A stretch of 64,000 nucleotides of DNA. Source: Oscheius sp. JU75 (Eukaryota; Nematoda; Chromadorea; Rhabditida; Rhabditidae). A program made the translations under genes and the position numbers. The notes below the pieces were generated by a model, which saw nothing but the letters and a program-made list of their open reading frames with translations, was not told the origin of the DNA and did not search any database. The stretch spans positions 4,278,001-4,342,000 of the forward strand of contig JASJZC010000007.1 in NCBI GenBank assembly GCA_037178855.1, in the 5' to 3' direction. Of this stretch, positions 40,905 through 53,600 are shown piece by piece. How positions within the stretch are numbered: the stretch's first letter is position 1; the number at the start of each line of letters is the position of its first letter.

Positions 40905-41852
40905 AACAGAGTGGTTTACTGTGTCGTTTCAATACTTGTCCCACCACGTTTGGTTCAAAACCGCAGAGCGGCTAGGTATCTCACACAAACTTTTCCATGA
41001 ATATCAGAGATTCTGCATAGGTAGCACTTCGATTGTATTGCTAAGAGATAGCTTAAGTTAACATGCCGACCTATGTGTATAATTTAACGAGTGATCTGAC
41101 CTATCACTGTGCTTTCAATTTATCCCAAGCCCTGTGCACAACTTGTCTCCTGGTTATTGTCTACTTCCCCTCTATGTAATCTCCAACTTCTCCCTATTAT
41201 CCCGGTTCAAACAAGTATGTCTTTATCCAGTTACCTACTCAAATAAACAATATACATAACTCGTCTGTCTGTGTTTATATTCTTCCTCTATCTAGTTCAA
41301 GTTGAAAGTTTAGACAAATACGTTCCACATCAGCAACGTCTTATGCAGAAGACTTAAAAACGATAGACACTCTAGACGACTATTGAGAAGGTTTGTTTTG
41401 AGTCACTGTTTGATAGGATTTTTATAAGGTCGAGCGTTGCTTGCCCATAAAAAAGCGAAATGGAACTTTTTCTTCCTGTCGTATTGACTTCTTTAGGAAG
41501 CTTTTCTTAGAAGTTCTGAATGGAAGTTCCAGACATTCTCGAATCAAGCCTTTACCAGAACTCTCGATAACGACAATAGAAGGACAAAAACCAATCCAAA
41601 AATATACGCACAACCCGTGAGGAATCCCAGGATTAATGTCGGCTTAAGAGAACTGTTAGTTTGAAAGGACGTAAGGAAGACTGGACCCGCATTCCAGAGC
41701 TTATTCCCTGATAAGAACTTATCACTTCTGAATTGATTTGCCCAGCATTATGTTCAGCTCAAACGCATGTTTTCTTGTGACTATTGCGCTTTTCTCATTC
41801 TTCATACCCTCCAATAATGAGAACCGTACATATTTTCAGCTTTTCGCAGAAA
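40905..41852. other. Intergenic region
   Basis: Includes the PAH gene 3' UTR (AATAAA near 41240) and the promoter of the SNARE gene. No exon is seen. Confidence 0.4.
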
Positions 41853-42841
41853 ATGTTAGCAACAACTAAACGGATGGACTCGTGCACGTAAGTATTGCGA
41901 AATTTAGCTTTTCTGATCAAGCATCTGAATAAACAATTTTTAGAACGATTCCTGATCCTTGGGACCCACAAAGTGCGGAGTTCACGAATCAACGGTTAAA
42001 ATTGAGGATTATCGACTATGAGACCGAAATCAACAAGTTGAACGGCGAAGTCAATATTTTTTTACACGTTTAAAGCTGATATCATCTACAGGCACTTGAT
42101 AGTACTCGTCGAATGGTTAATATACTCGAAGACGTTAACGAGGAAGGATTAACCACGTTGGCCGCGCTTGAAGACCAAGACGGTAAGTTTTTTGGTTCCT
42201 TCGATAAGAGTGTTTCCTACAGAACAGCTGGACAGAATTGAGGAAAGCCTGTACAAGATATCCGATGACTTGACAAAAGTGAAAACGGACATCAAGAAGA
42301 TGGATACTTGTTGTTTCCCCATTAGAAAACTTATATGGTGAGGAAAAATTTTATTATTGAGACGGACAGTTTCAGGAATCCATTCAAAAGATTCAGAAAG
42401 GCTAAATCTGTGACAAAGAACAAAACACCGGAAAGGTAGCGTAATTCTGTTTCCTTTTGAAGGCTTTTATAGTCCTCGCTCTCCCACATCTTCCCTGGTC
42501 GTAAAGCACTCTTTTAATAGCAAGCAGAAGCCAGAAAAATACATGCACAGGTGAGTCCACCGTTTAGTATGACAGCTGTTTACTTTTTCCAGATTGACGG
42601 AGGATCTTCTGGAAGAGGAACTGGAGAAAAACCTTATGCACGTGGACCAAACATTGGAATCTATTCGCAATATTGCCATAGATATTGATGTCCAGTTGAG
42701 GATTCAGGATCCAAAGTTGGAACGGATCCAACTACTGGTGAGAACGCTAATTCGTTCTAGATTACTATTATTTAGGTGGATAACAGTGACACCCAAATGG
42801 ACGGAGCGAATGAGAGAGTTAAAAAGATGCTCGAGCGATGA
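41853..42841 (+). CDS. SNAP-25-family SNARE protein (Qbc), possibly AEX-4-like
   Basis: A membrane-fusion protein with two SNARE helices. It starts at 41853 (MLATTKRMDSC); the first SNARE motif is INKLNGEALDSTRRMVNILE, then LEDQDEQLDRIEESLYKI with the conserved zero-layer Gln. The linker has a Cys pair, MDTCCFPIRKLIW, a palmitoylation-type membrane anchor. The second motif is EEELEKNLMHVDQTLESIRN and VQLRIQDPKLERIQLLV, ending in ANERVKKMLER with the stop at 42839-42841. Aligned to RIC-4/SNAP-25 the second zero-layer position is Lys instead of Gln. The length (about 240 residues) and twin-SNARE layout are typical. Of the three worm families (RIC-4, SNAP-29, AEX-4), AEX-4 seems the closest but this is not proven. 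Confidence 0.8.
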
Positions 42842-42978
42842 GACTTTTCGGTGAAGTACGTCACAAATTTATTATATTACGTATCGGTTGTGCCGACAAT
42901 ATTTGCAAATAGCATTATACAAAGGGAACGTCGTTGTCATAAAAATAAAGCAGGTCGTATCGATAATGCTAGGTCCGT

Positions 42979-43775
42979 TTAGTTCCAAGAGTAGAAGTAG
43001 CGATGGGCGCCGTAGCGAGCTGAGTACGTATTAGTTTGAAGCAGAAAAAGATGCTCACCAGCTGGGATATAAACGTCAGCCCAATCCTTTCCATACCGTC
43101 CGTAAGCAGTCGGGGTAATCCACTTCTGATCAAGGGTCTTGAAGTCGATGGTACCGTTTCTGTACATCTTGACGGCACGCTTCACATTGCTTCTAAAATG
43201 AGCATTTTAGTTTAAACAGAAATGGTTACCGGTCGAGCTGCCACTGCTTCCAGGAGTTCCACAGTGGTCTGTCGTAGTTGGGATCTCTGTAACGTCTCCA
43301 GTAGGTAGGGTTCAGCCAGTCGGTGTACCACTTGTATCTCGACCTGAGTTTGTTGTTTTAGAAGGTTAGATTATGTATTTACCAGAATGCCGGACCTTCA
43401 AAGCCGAGGCTATTGGGCACAGGGTCGGTGTACGCATACCGTCTGGCAGCGTAGCGGTAGGTGTGCCAGTAGAATGGGGTGTAGAAAGTGTAACGATCGA
43501 TGTTCCAGTCGTCAAACTAAGCAAGGCTTGTTTTCCTATGAAAAATGCTTTACCGAGTCAAAGTCGCGACGATATCTCTGGACAGTAGAGGGGTAGTAGC
43601 GGTTAGGTCCAACTTGCATAGTAGAGAGATTGGGAACCGAGGTGACTCTGAATTGAATCATCTAAATAAGATGCTGAAGAGCATACCTGCTCAAGGTGGC
43701 AACATTTCCAACACGTTCCAAAGATCTCGAGCGAGGAAGACAGTGAGTTTTGGCCCGAACTGCTGGAGCAGGCAT
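42979..43775 (-). CDS. Tyr/Trp-rich nematode protein, function unknown
   Basis: Reads MPAPAVRAKTHCLPRSRSLE at the start (43775), then repeated aromatic-rich segments: NRYYPSTVQRYRRDFD, IDRYTFYTPFYWHTYRYAAR, FWSRYKWYTDWLNPTYWRRY, LWNSWKQWQLDR and YGRYGKDWADVYIPA, ending GAHRYFYSWN with the stop at 42979-42981. Exons are joined in phase; the last intron is 39 nt. The very high Tyr, Trp and Arg content is unusual and hints at a structural role in muscle or cuticle, but I recognise no domain. It is convergent with the SNARE gene, with 137 bases between stops. The frame is clean across all exons, so it is very likely real. Confidence 0.75.
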
Positions 43776-44927
43776 GGTTAACTACCTAAAACAGAGAGGT
43801 CAAGGAGATTGTTTATCGGAACAAAGAGCCAAGGCTGGCACAGGACTTTAGGTGTTGTGAGTGTGATATTGCCGAGACCGAGAGCATGCCGCCCTCCTAC
43901 GCAGCCATGGCAAAACAGCTGGGCTCCTGGAAATAATTGTTATCACAACGAGGAGTTCATCCACTTTATTACTACCTTTTTCAGGTAACTTTCAACTCTT
44001 CCAATGCTTCTTTTCGATAAGATAGTAAGGAAATCGGGCCCGCCAATGAGTCAGTCTCCGAGGCCAGACTACTCACCGAGTGTAGTCTTTCACACAGCGT
44101 TAGGAACACCTGAAAAGATTCAACATAATTTGAACAAACGACCAAGTGTGAAACTATTCGTTTTCCCAATCTTCCGTCATGTGTTCTTTTGATTCTGGCC
44201 TGACGTTTGAAAAGCGTGTGAAGCTTAAAAAGAGTTATGAATTTACAATTGGCGCGTAAACACTTGTCAAAAAGTCAACTTTCTAATCAGTGTCTCTAGA
44301 GAGGAGTATTCGGTGATGCCACTCACCCAGACACCACTATTCATATATGTTGATTGATTTACAGTTGGCGTGCGCGAAAATGTTGACGATTGATACAGCT
44401 TTTTAAATACGCACGTTTCCGTGGAAAATTTTGAACCAAAGGCTGGCTGAGGGTCAGCAGAAGTGTTTATAGGGTTGATTTTGGCAACTCGCCAGTTAGC
44501 ACCTGCCCGAAGCACATCCTATTCGACACAGTTCTCATGAAGCTTTCGCAAGGAGCAAGTCTCTCCTCTGATATTCTCGACGACGATAAGGGATCAAATA
44601 TTCCTTTTTCACCTATTCTGAACTTACAAACTCATTTCGGAACATTGCAAAACTCGAAGGCAATCTGCTTTCGGAGAAAGTCTTTCATGAAACCTTCTAA
44701 ATTCATGCTACTGCATTGCATGCTTTCATAACCTCTTCTAAAAATATAGACACATTCTGGAACAGTGCCAAAGCTCGGAGTCGCTGTACACTGCATTTTG
44801 CCTCGTTCAGATGAGAATCTCTACCAATCCGACATTTAAAGCTTCGACCACCTCGGCTTCCTCGTGATCGCCAAGTTCCATTGGGCGACAAGTCTATTTC
44901 TTTGGATTGTTCTGCGTTCGTTTCCTA
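43776..44927. other. Intergenic region
   Basis: No exon is supported. The minus-strand frame at 44267-44515 has 82 codons but no family match. It probably carries the promoter of the Tyr/Trp-rich gene and of the miRNA just downstream. Confidence 0.35.
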
Positions 44928-44985
44928 TTAGGCTGAAGGAACTGTGATTTCAAGCTCTCGTGAGATCACAGTTCGATTGGCCTAA
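44928..44985 (+). ncRNA. miRNA hairpin with miR-80/bantam seed
   Basis: A 58-nt hairpin: a 25-nt 5' arm (44928-44952) pairs with a 25-nt 3' arm (44961-44985) at 23 of 25 positions, counting three G-U pairs, with an 8-nt loop. The 3' arm begins TGAGATCA, the first eight bases shared by the worm miR-80/81/82 group and fly bantam, and these mature miRNAs also come from the 3' arm. The predicted mature strand is about 44961-44982. Its last 14 bases differ from the family members I know, so it would be a new paralogue. It lies in a gene-free interval. The identification rests on folding done by eye and on the seed. Confidence 0.75.
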
Positions 44986-46865
44986 TCGGTCGGAGCCGAT
45001 GAGGGTAGGGAGAGGCCAGCCTCTTGCTGAACTCGGGTTCTAGTCATAAGCATTCTCGCTAGGACTAGAGTCGAAGCCCAGGAAGAGGGAAGACCGTTGA
45101 GGGTAGGCTGTCGAGTGCTGGGAGTTGAGGCGGGGATTGTTGCGTTTCTCCGCTAGAACTTATATAGGTAACTTTTCGCGCGCAACCCCGCCTCCATGGC
45201 ATGGTGCCAAGAGAGGCGGAAGAGATTTGGTACCAGGCAGAGATATGGTTATGCTTATGTTGGCATGGAGGATCTACTTAGAAAAACAGACCGTTGTCTT
45301 GGAAAAGGAGGCGCGCGAGGGGCACTGAGCGCGCACATCCCGGATATTTCGCCAAAAAAGGAGTCAAAATGTTTACTCAAGGAAACTGTTTACAGTTTTG
45401 GATAACACCTCCAGCTTCTCGTAAAACTACGGACCATAACTAGGTTTCTTTTTCGGAAAGAACCCTGTATTTATCTCCCATGAACGTACAGTCAGGACCG
45501 GCAAGTTATTACAGCAAACTCTCATTCCTTACGTTTCAAAACCCTGGATTCAAAAACTCGACAACGACAGAAAGTCAAGCATTGAAAATGAAACATCTTT
45601 TGAAATGGTTGGTTGCTTTGACACTCATTCAATACTTGATAATGACCGAATTAAAACAAGGAGACGTGTCGTATGTTCACGTAGATAAATGCTATGAGAA
45701 CAGTTAACAGGGACAACTATATTGTAACACTGTCGGTTTATTTTGCTCTAGTTTTCAATCCGGAGGATCCTTATCTATGGATATGTTGCGCCTTACGTTC
45801 AAAACTGTACAGTTCCAGTGTCTTTTTGGGTAGACAGGAGGCAATGATGTAACTCTCCTCTTTGTTAATCATCACCCGAGTTTTTCACAACGCTTTGATC
45901 CTCCGCGCCCCTTTTCCAGGACATGCAATGCCGCCGGCAGTGACGCATAGTTTTTTCGAGGCGCTGGGAACGGACATACCGTTGCCTTTCAATTTGAGAG
46001 GGGCTTAGACACACCAAATGATCGCAATAATGATTATTGTCGTGCGAAAATGGACATTCCGACATTATAATGCTTTTCCATAGGCGAGAGGTGGTGCATC
46101 GCACCTGAAACGATCTCGTTTTGAATGGTGTGACTCTGCAATATACTGCAAGAAATATAGCAAGCTAAGAGAGTGGAATGAGGGAATGGCAGTCCTTCTA
46201 ATGGAAAAGGAGGGTCTGAGGTGTGGTCGCCTGGGGCGCGCGGGTCAAGTTTTAGAAGCAAACAGAGGACCACTGGTCATTCAAATAAATGTGGCTACTT
46301 TTCACTCTCAAAACTACGTCTCAGACCGGTAGTCTCTACTAGTAACTTCTACTGCTTACATCACCTTTTCAAAGTTGTTTTAAACCATCAAAAAATTCAT
46401 TAAAGCGCTACATTTGATGGACTGGTATCTTCGTCAAAAACAGTAATTGACTACTTGCTGAAAACCTTTTTAAACTATAGTGTAACCGTACCTAATTGGG
46501 CAATTTGTCAACAGTTGAAGCTTATAAGGAGATTCTGTTGTGGCCACTCCTTTCTCCGGCTACCTTTGTTAAGTGAGGTTGAGATTCTCGTTTTCCGATA
46601 GAGAGCCTCCACAAACAGTTAGCAGTATCCGGGAATAGCTTCTCGGCTTGCCTTTTTGCTATGCATCCAAAACCGCACAGGAAGGCCTCCTACTGTGATT
46701 ACGATGGTTAAAAGTGCATCAGACACAAAGAGAAACGCTTGGATTCCAGAGGCGGTCACCCTAGTTTTTCTTCACCCGGACTCTTGATTTGCACAAATGT
46801 CCAGTGTCCATATTTCGGACAGACGTTCTCTCGCACTTTCTCTTTCGAGCTCGCTCTTTTTCAGA
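44986..46865. other. Intergenic region downstream of the miRNA
   Basis: Includes a second, weaker inverted repeat (about 45026-45081) and the repeated 10-mer TGAGGGTAGG at 45000 and 45098. Further on, a 39-codon frame at 45588-45707 begins with a signal-peptide-like stretch (MKHLLKWLVALTLIQYLI), but there is no independent support for it. No other gene is recognised. Confidence 0.4.
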
Positions 46866-48643
46866 ATGTTAGTGTACATATTTCTATCATTACTGGGGTC
46901 AGCGACTTCAAGCAAAGAGCAGACTACATCTGTATTCAAATTCCTATTTTCCAATGAACAAATATGTGAGTGTCTTACTAGTTTTGGAGTCCAACAAGTT
47001 CAGGCGGTGACCCCTTCGCAGACGCGGACTGGATCCCTGCTTACGATGATTGTTCTGTCGGTTGCGAAATATCCAAATATCTCTGTCTCATGCATGTGGA
47101 AAGCCGAGAACAGAAATGTGAACCGCGTTCGTAATTTATCAAATATTATGTAACATTGATCCAGTTCCATCGGATTGCACCGCTGCCTTGAAACGAACAT
47201 TTGACTGGGTTGTGGCTGAAGACACAACAGGCGATGCCAATGTCGACCGTTTTGAAGCCGATATGCTCCAGAAGGAGGAAGCAACTACTGGCTATTTTAC
47301 AAAGTAAGGTCAAGACTCTTGACAAAGTTGATACTACGTTTTCAGTTCTATCACTGAGTCTCCAATGACAACTTCTATTACAGTGTCTACAACTGATCCC
47401 ACTACTGACCCCCCAGTTGTAAGAATAGAAAATGACTTTGACGACCCCTACTCTGCTGGGATTGTACAGGAAGAAGTTCCTGGTATGTTAAATAGAATTA
47501 AGACCAGCTACGTCTTAGAAACGACTACGACGTCGACGACAACGACGTCCGTGACTACTCAATACGGGTAAGAACATTTGTTTGAATAACTAACACGCCG
47601 TGGCTCTCCAGGTTCGCGGAAGAACAGTCTAGTACCACAGGAGCCTACGAGTACCCCATACAGCCTAGTCACTCCTACTCGGTTTGTTTCTCATATCTCA
47701 AGCAATTTTTGTTGTTGTTATGTGTTTCAGAGTACAAGAACGCCAGTTGTTGTCTCGTCTCTTCGACCAAGATGGAGGTCTACTCTAAACACTGGTTCAG
47801 CTGTTAACAAGGCCACAGCAACAGAACGTCCGCTCCGCGTGATTCCCGGAATCAGAATTGACACGACGAAGGTTTAAACCCGGGTTCCGTATCTAAGCTG
47901 TTTAGCGTAAAATTTATTATTCTACTACTACGACAACACCTTTCATTGCGATTCATACATACCCCGAGTTGGATCCATTCAGCATCTCCGTTGAAACGAT
48001 AGAGCATTTTATTCCCACTTCAACAGGGGGCAGTCGGATAGACGTAGGTTTTACGTTAATCAGGGCAGCAAAGTAGCAGATTGTTCCGCCTCCACCTCCA
48101 CCGGATCCAATACATGAAAGTGATGAGAGGGAACTGTCAAGCATAATAAGATCTTTTGCCCGAAAAGAAGGTGCAGTAGTTGTTCCGTCTAAATCAGTAG
48201 CTCCAGGTTTCTGTTCCTTTTTATATAATAAGCCACGATTTCAGTGGTTGTGGTTGACTTGTCGAGACGATGCTGTGAGTGGGCGTTAAATGGATTGTGT
48301 GATGGACATTGGCAGAAAGTGCGAAAGTTGTGTCCGAAAAGTTGTGGAGTTCTTGCTTGTGAAGGTATCCGCTACGAGCAACTAAAACGAGTTTATTTGA
48401 AGAGATCGAAGGCGTCAAGTCGTGTAATCGGTTGCTTGATATTAACGTCGAAGAATGCTACCAATCACTCCGAACACTACGCGTGTCAGGTGTCAAAACT
48501 GTTCAATCTAAGCCTATTGCCTTCTCTGGTTTGTTTTGATCTTTTAAGCACACTGTCATTTAGCAAAAACGGAAACATCAGTGAAACACAAACCAAGAAA
48601 AGGAAAGAAGACGAAAAGAAAGAGGAGAGCTGGTCTCATTTAG
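46866..48643 (+). CDS. Secreted ShK-domain protein with Thr/Pro-rich linker
   Basis: The start at 46866 follows a TTTTTCAG acceptor and gives a signal peptide (MLVYIFLSLLGSATS). Exons then encode a Cys-containing region (PAYDDCSVGCEISKYLCLMH), a long Ser/Thr/Pro-rich stretch with runs of Thr codons (about 47350-47960), a polyproline run (IVPPPPPPDP near 48085) and a ShK/ShKT-like domain CCEWALNGLCDG...VRKLCPKSCGVLAC (48268-48360). A further Cys-containing segment (CNRLLDINVEECYQ) follows a 38-nt intron. The chain ends in a very basic tail (RKGKKTKRKRRAG) with the stop at 48641-48643. ShK domains bind ion channels or proteases in several animals; the role here is unknown. The polybasic end might be a matrix anchor (inference). 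Acceptors are mostly TTTCAG, but a few are weak. Confidence 0.72.
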
Positions 48644-50641
48644 ATATATTTGCCATAAAGATTGATCTTCTGTTTACTCTAATTATACTGGTTTCCGCTC
48701 GAAACAGACAGTTTTCAACTGAGGTGGCCTTTGGCATCTAATCTGATCTTACAAGGCCGGCTGTCTCATTGCTTCATTTCCTTTACACTTGCCGCTTCGA
48801 GAGGGGGCATGTTCGACATTTATCAAGCAGAGAAAATTGTTTTTGACACTGACATTTTCGAAGCTACTCAGTTTTTTCTCTTCTTATTGTAATTCCAAAG
48901 GCCGTGGTTTCGTCCATTTATCAGTTGCTTTAGAATGACAGCCATTTTTGTCGCCTTGAACAGAACGCTAGAACATTACGACAAACGACGCAACAAAACA
49001 GTAACAAACAGTCTCATGCCTGCTTTTTTGTTGGTACACTGACAGTCTCCGCCTTGTGTCTTTTACCTCGATCCGATTTTGTCGTGTCAGTCGATCTTAA
49101 CTTTTTCTTGAACCAGCTGGCCGGGCACCTGTTATCTTTTACCGCCATCAATACATCAACCGCTACTGTTACCAATACACAAATTGCTGTTTGCAATGAG
49201 TTACACTTGATCTCTATTAGTCCACGCACGTCTTGCTGCAGCAGCTGTTTTCTTGTCGGATTCGGGCTGTCTATTCGTTGATTTTTTGAGACATGTGATG
49301 TGGATTACGAACACGTTTTCCCATGTCTATTATTTTATGACATTGACTCATGACCACTTCTTAGTGCGCGCCGCTCTTATAACCACTTCAAAACGTTTTG
49401 CCGTACAATATTACCCTTCTAAGCTGCCTTTTCATCGATTTTGTCTGATCATAGCTTGGTCCAATAACTGTTGACATTTCTGTGTCTTCCGGTATCATCT
49501 GAACCGATGGAACAACATTCTTTCTTTAAATTGACCTATCCGATTCTGTGACTTGATGGCACCTTTGTGGAACTATCTCTAACTATTAAAGTATTCTGGA
49601 CAAGAGTTTTTCCAGACCTGTCGCGTGCGACAGTGGTTCAGCTCGCCGGTAAGTGTCAATAGGTCCTCACCATTATGGCGAAAAGTCATGTTTTGACACA
49701 ATGACCCTGTCGAGTAGACCTGTGCACAGCAAAACACTAGTCCTGACTCTACTATTCGGTTTAATTGTTTTCCTTCCTCAACTGAAATTGCCATTGAGGA
49801 ACTCTAATGAGAAACAAATCAGACGGACAAACAAATCCACCGTCCGCATTCGGTTCGTGAACGTTTCAAGCCCACTCTTGAGATCACACCCGCGGAAAAT
49901 AAGCCACCTCACTGTCAACAATCACAATGAAAGATGATCCTGGAACCTCGATGACCTGTTTTTGGTCAATCATCTTGTGCTCGTGCCGCAGAGTGCGAAA
50001 CTTATTTCCCAACTTGCTTGCCTCATACTTTTCCAACAACGTGTGGTTTAAAAAATCTTTTTCCTTCTTCCTCCGTCTCACTCCTCAGAACAGTGCTAGT
50101 TTTACAGCTGTCTAGTCGACCAACTTTGAGCTTAATTTTTGAGAAACCGATAGTACTCACTTTTTTCCAAGAAATTTTTCGAGAACTTGCTCGCAAGAAA
50201 AAAATCTATCCCAGACAGCTGTCGCTTAGTAGAAAAAATTCCACGAGGTAATAACTAGGTGTCAAGGCTAATGTCCCACAACTGCCCTCTTCGTTTGCAC
50301 TGTTTGTGCATTGACCGCCACACTCGAAATTGAAATTCGATATGCAATAGTTTGTTACGGTGCGCTGGACAATGTGCGTAGTAGCCCCTTGGCGTACTTC
50401 CTCAAACAGTGTTGCCTTTTTCTCAGCGTTCTAGAAAGCCTGCTAGAGGTGTCATTTGTTTTCACAGAGAGCACACAATCTGTTAACAAGACTTCGCATC
50501 CATCATCTGTTGGCCACCTGTGGTCTTCCATTTCGTAGCCCTTTCCTCCTTCTCGCCTCCCTAATTTAAAAAAAACGTTTCAGGATCACATTGCTGGGAC
50601 AATTTGAGACTTCTCAAAGCTTGTGCTACGAGCGTAATGCT
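48644..50641. other. Intergenic region upstream of the DPP-IV gene
   Basis: About 2 kb with no supported gene. Frames such as 49653-49937 contain a membrane-like segment but lack family match or splice support. A TTTCAG acceptor at 50578-50583 opens a short frame leading to the DPP exon, so the true start of that gene may lie upstream here. Confidence 0.35.
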
Positions 50642-53600
50642 ATGGATATGGACAAACATGTTAGTATCCCCTATTTTACTTATAAAACAGTTTTAGCATC
50701 GTCTTGGTTCCGAAAAACGGTCCCATTTTTGGTTAAAATTATTATTGACATTATTCGTTATTTTTATTCTTATTCTAGTCCTAATAGCATTATATCTTAT
50801 TTTCACTCAGAAACGTGAGTTAGTTTCCAAGTAGTTCCAATAGATCTATTTCAGCTGTTGATCTCGGTCCGGTTGTAGCAGGACCTCCAGCTGAACAAGT
50901 CGACCAACGTCCTCGACAACCAAATCGAGGTTTCCGCAAACTGAAAACAAAGCCGCAACCAACATATCGGAAATTTACTTTTGATGATCTATTTTCTGGA
51001 AAGATATTCCTAAAAGACAACTATGAAACCAGCTGGACTCACGACGGAAAGCTTGTAAGGAAGAAGGACGAGTTTTTCGGGATCAAGTATGTTATCAACC
51101 TTAATTCAAGGAGCTTCTTTCAGCAATGGATTAAGCTTGCTGGATCCGAAAACGTTCGAAGAAGCCGACTATGTTGACGAGTCTTCTTTCATGGGAACAC
51201 TTTCAAGTGATGGGAAGTACGGATATCTTAGCAAAGTTGTCCGACATGTATGAAATGCATAGAAATCATTCAAATTCATTTTCAGGGTTTCCGACATTCA
51301 AATGAGGAAGTTTACTACATACAGAAGATAGCTAATGGCACTGAAGCTGGGTGTGTTTCGTGCTATTTTAGAGTTAGTCCTCTCATTTCAGGGCGGTGTT
51401 CAATGTTGGTCCAACTGGAAACGGGACGGAAACCATCCTTTTGTTCCAATGGAATCCCAATCCTAGCAGGAATGATTTCGTTTTTGTCCATGACTACAAT
51501 CTCTATTATCAATCTGATCCCGAAAGACCAGGAACCGCCGTTCGGATAACGAATGACGGAGAAGAGTTTTTCCGCTACGGTGTAACAGATTGGCTTTATG
51601 AAGGTTCGTTCAGTTGCAGTCGAAACAAGGAATTCTTACAGAGGAAGTTCTGCAATCAAAGAAAGCTGTGTGGTGGGCTCCATCTGGACGGTACATTTCA
51701 TACATGAGATTCGACGATCGTAATGTGAACCGAGTTTTCGTTCCAAAGTATCCGGCAGGACAGCCTTATCCACAGTAATAGCGTGCTTTTTAAAAAAAAA
51801 CTACGATAGTAACAGATACCTTGAGATTCCTTATCCAAAAGCTGGTGTGGAAGACAATCCGATGGCTACTCTTTACATCTGGGACAGACAAAGAAATACC
51901 GTTGTTGTTGCCTTCCCACCCGAGGAGCTTCTTTCAATGAACCAGTGAGCGCCATACAATGAAGACCCACCCGTCACAGATCCTTTTACATCTTTTCAAA
52001 CAACTGGATTACTATTCCCAGCACGGCTAGTGAGCTCGGATCTGAGAGGCTCCTAACTGTTTGGGCGGACAGAGAACAAACAGTGGTATACGTTACTCTT
52101 TGTAGCGAAGACGATTGCGTGATGGTAGGGCCGGTCAAGCCAACGCTCAATTTACTCTAGACTCTGAAACAACCCTTTGTGGTCAATGGTCGGAGCATGT
52201 GGGCTGAGCCCGTTGACTTTGAGCGTGTTGTTGCCTCGGACAAGGGTTTCTTTGTGATTCTTCCACATTTACATACAGACGGAAACATCTACAATCATGT
52301 TGCCCACGTATTCATTGAGGTAACCAACTATACTGTTCCTGTTAAGCAACATTTCCAGGCAAATGGAATAGGAAGAATCACAAACTATCACGGGGGATCT
52401 TACGACGTAAAAGCTATTCTCGGCTACATCCGCGAAGACGATGTTTTGACGTTCTCCTCTGCGGGAGGGGGTATTGGAACTATGAAGTTGTTCAGAGTAA
52501 ACAAAGCTACAACAGACAAGGTATGATCTTTTAATTTTTGCATCTAACAGATCTTGTAGGCTTCAGTCCACCCTATCTCCTCGTATCTCCCGGAATGTGA
52601 ATATGGATCGTTTAGTGTGTCACCCAATGGACAGACAGCCACCCTTTCGTGTAATAGGATCTTCAAAAATACGAGATTGTGGGTGATGGACGTGAAGAAA
52701 CCGGAAAGAAGTGGGCTGCGTGGATTTGCTCATTTACAATATCATTTTTTAGATAAACTGTTGGACGGAAATGACGACCCTATTCTGCCATTCGATCTTC
52801 CAGACGTTTCTTTCGAACTGGTAAAGCTGCCATCCGGTTACGGTAAAGTGCTCCTCTATGGTAAAGAAATTGAAACTTCAGATGTTCATGTTGGCATGAT
52901 GAAGCCCCCAAGTTTCGATCCCACTCGGAAATATCCTGTTCTTCTTGACGTGTATGTTGTATATGTATATTTTCAAGTTGCGTACAGATATGGCGGACCA
53001 AACAGCAACAAAGTCAAAAAAATTACTCCTGGTCCTAACTTCATTCACTATTGTTCAAACTACGGAATGATCATTATTTGGGTTGACGGAAGAGGAACCG
53101 GAAATCGAGGTGACAGTAACTGTTCTTGTTTAGTTACACTGTTTCAGGATGGAACATCAAAGCCCCCGTATACAAAACACTTGGACAATATGAGGCTATT
53201 GATACAATTGATGCTATCAAGTATACATTTTTAAATACAGAATAATCTTGAGTTCAGATACCTTGCTAGCAAGTACTCTTTCATAGACGAGTCAAATGTG
53301 GCGATATTTGGCTGGTCTTATGGGGGTTTCCTCAGCTCTCATGTGGCAGCTTTGGATCAAGGGAAAACTGTTAAATGTGCCATGGCTATTGCCCCTGTAA
53401 CCGATCTCTCTCTTTACGGTAAGGTATAAGGTTTTAACGTTGATGTTTGTATTCAGACAGCGCTTACACAGAAAGGTACATGGGAATGCCGATGGAGAAT
53501 GTCAACGGGTATAATGTGAGTAGATGTTTGCTTTCATACAAGAACCACTTTTGCAGCAGAGTAAATTAACAAATAAATATGCTCAGTTAGCAAATGTTAA

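Noticed and set aside
44267-44515. Minus-strand frame of 82 codons
   Set aside because: No splice support, no domain; treated as spacer.
49653-49937. Plus-strand frame with a membrane-like segment upstream of the DPP-IV gene
   Set aside because: It does not join the DPP exons in phase and has no family match.
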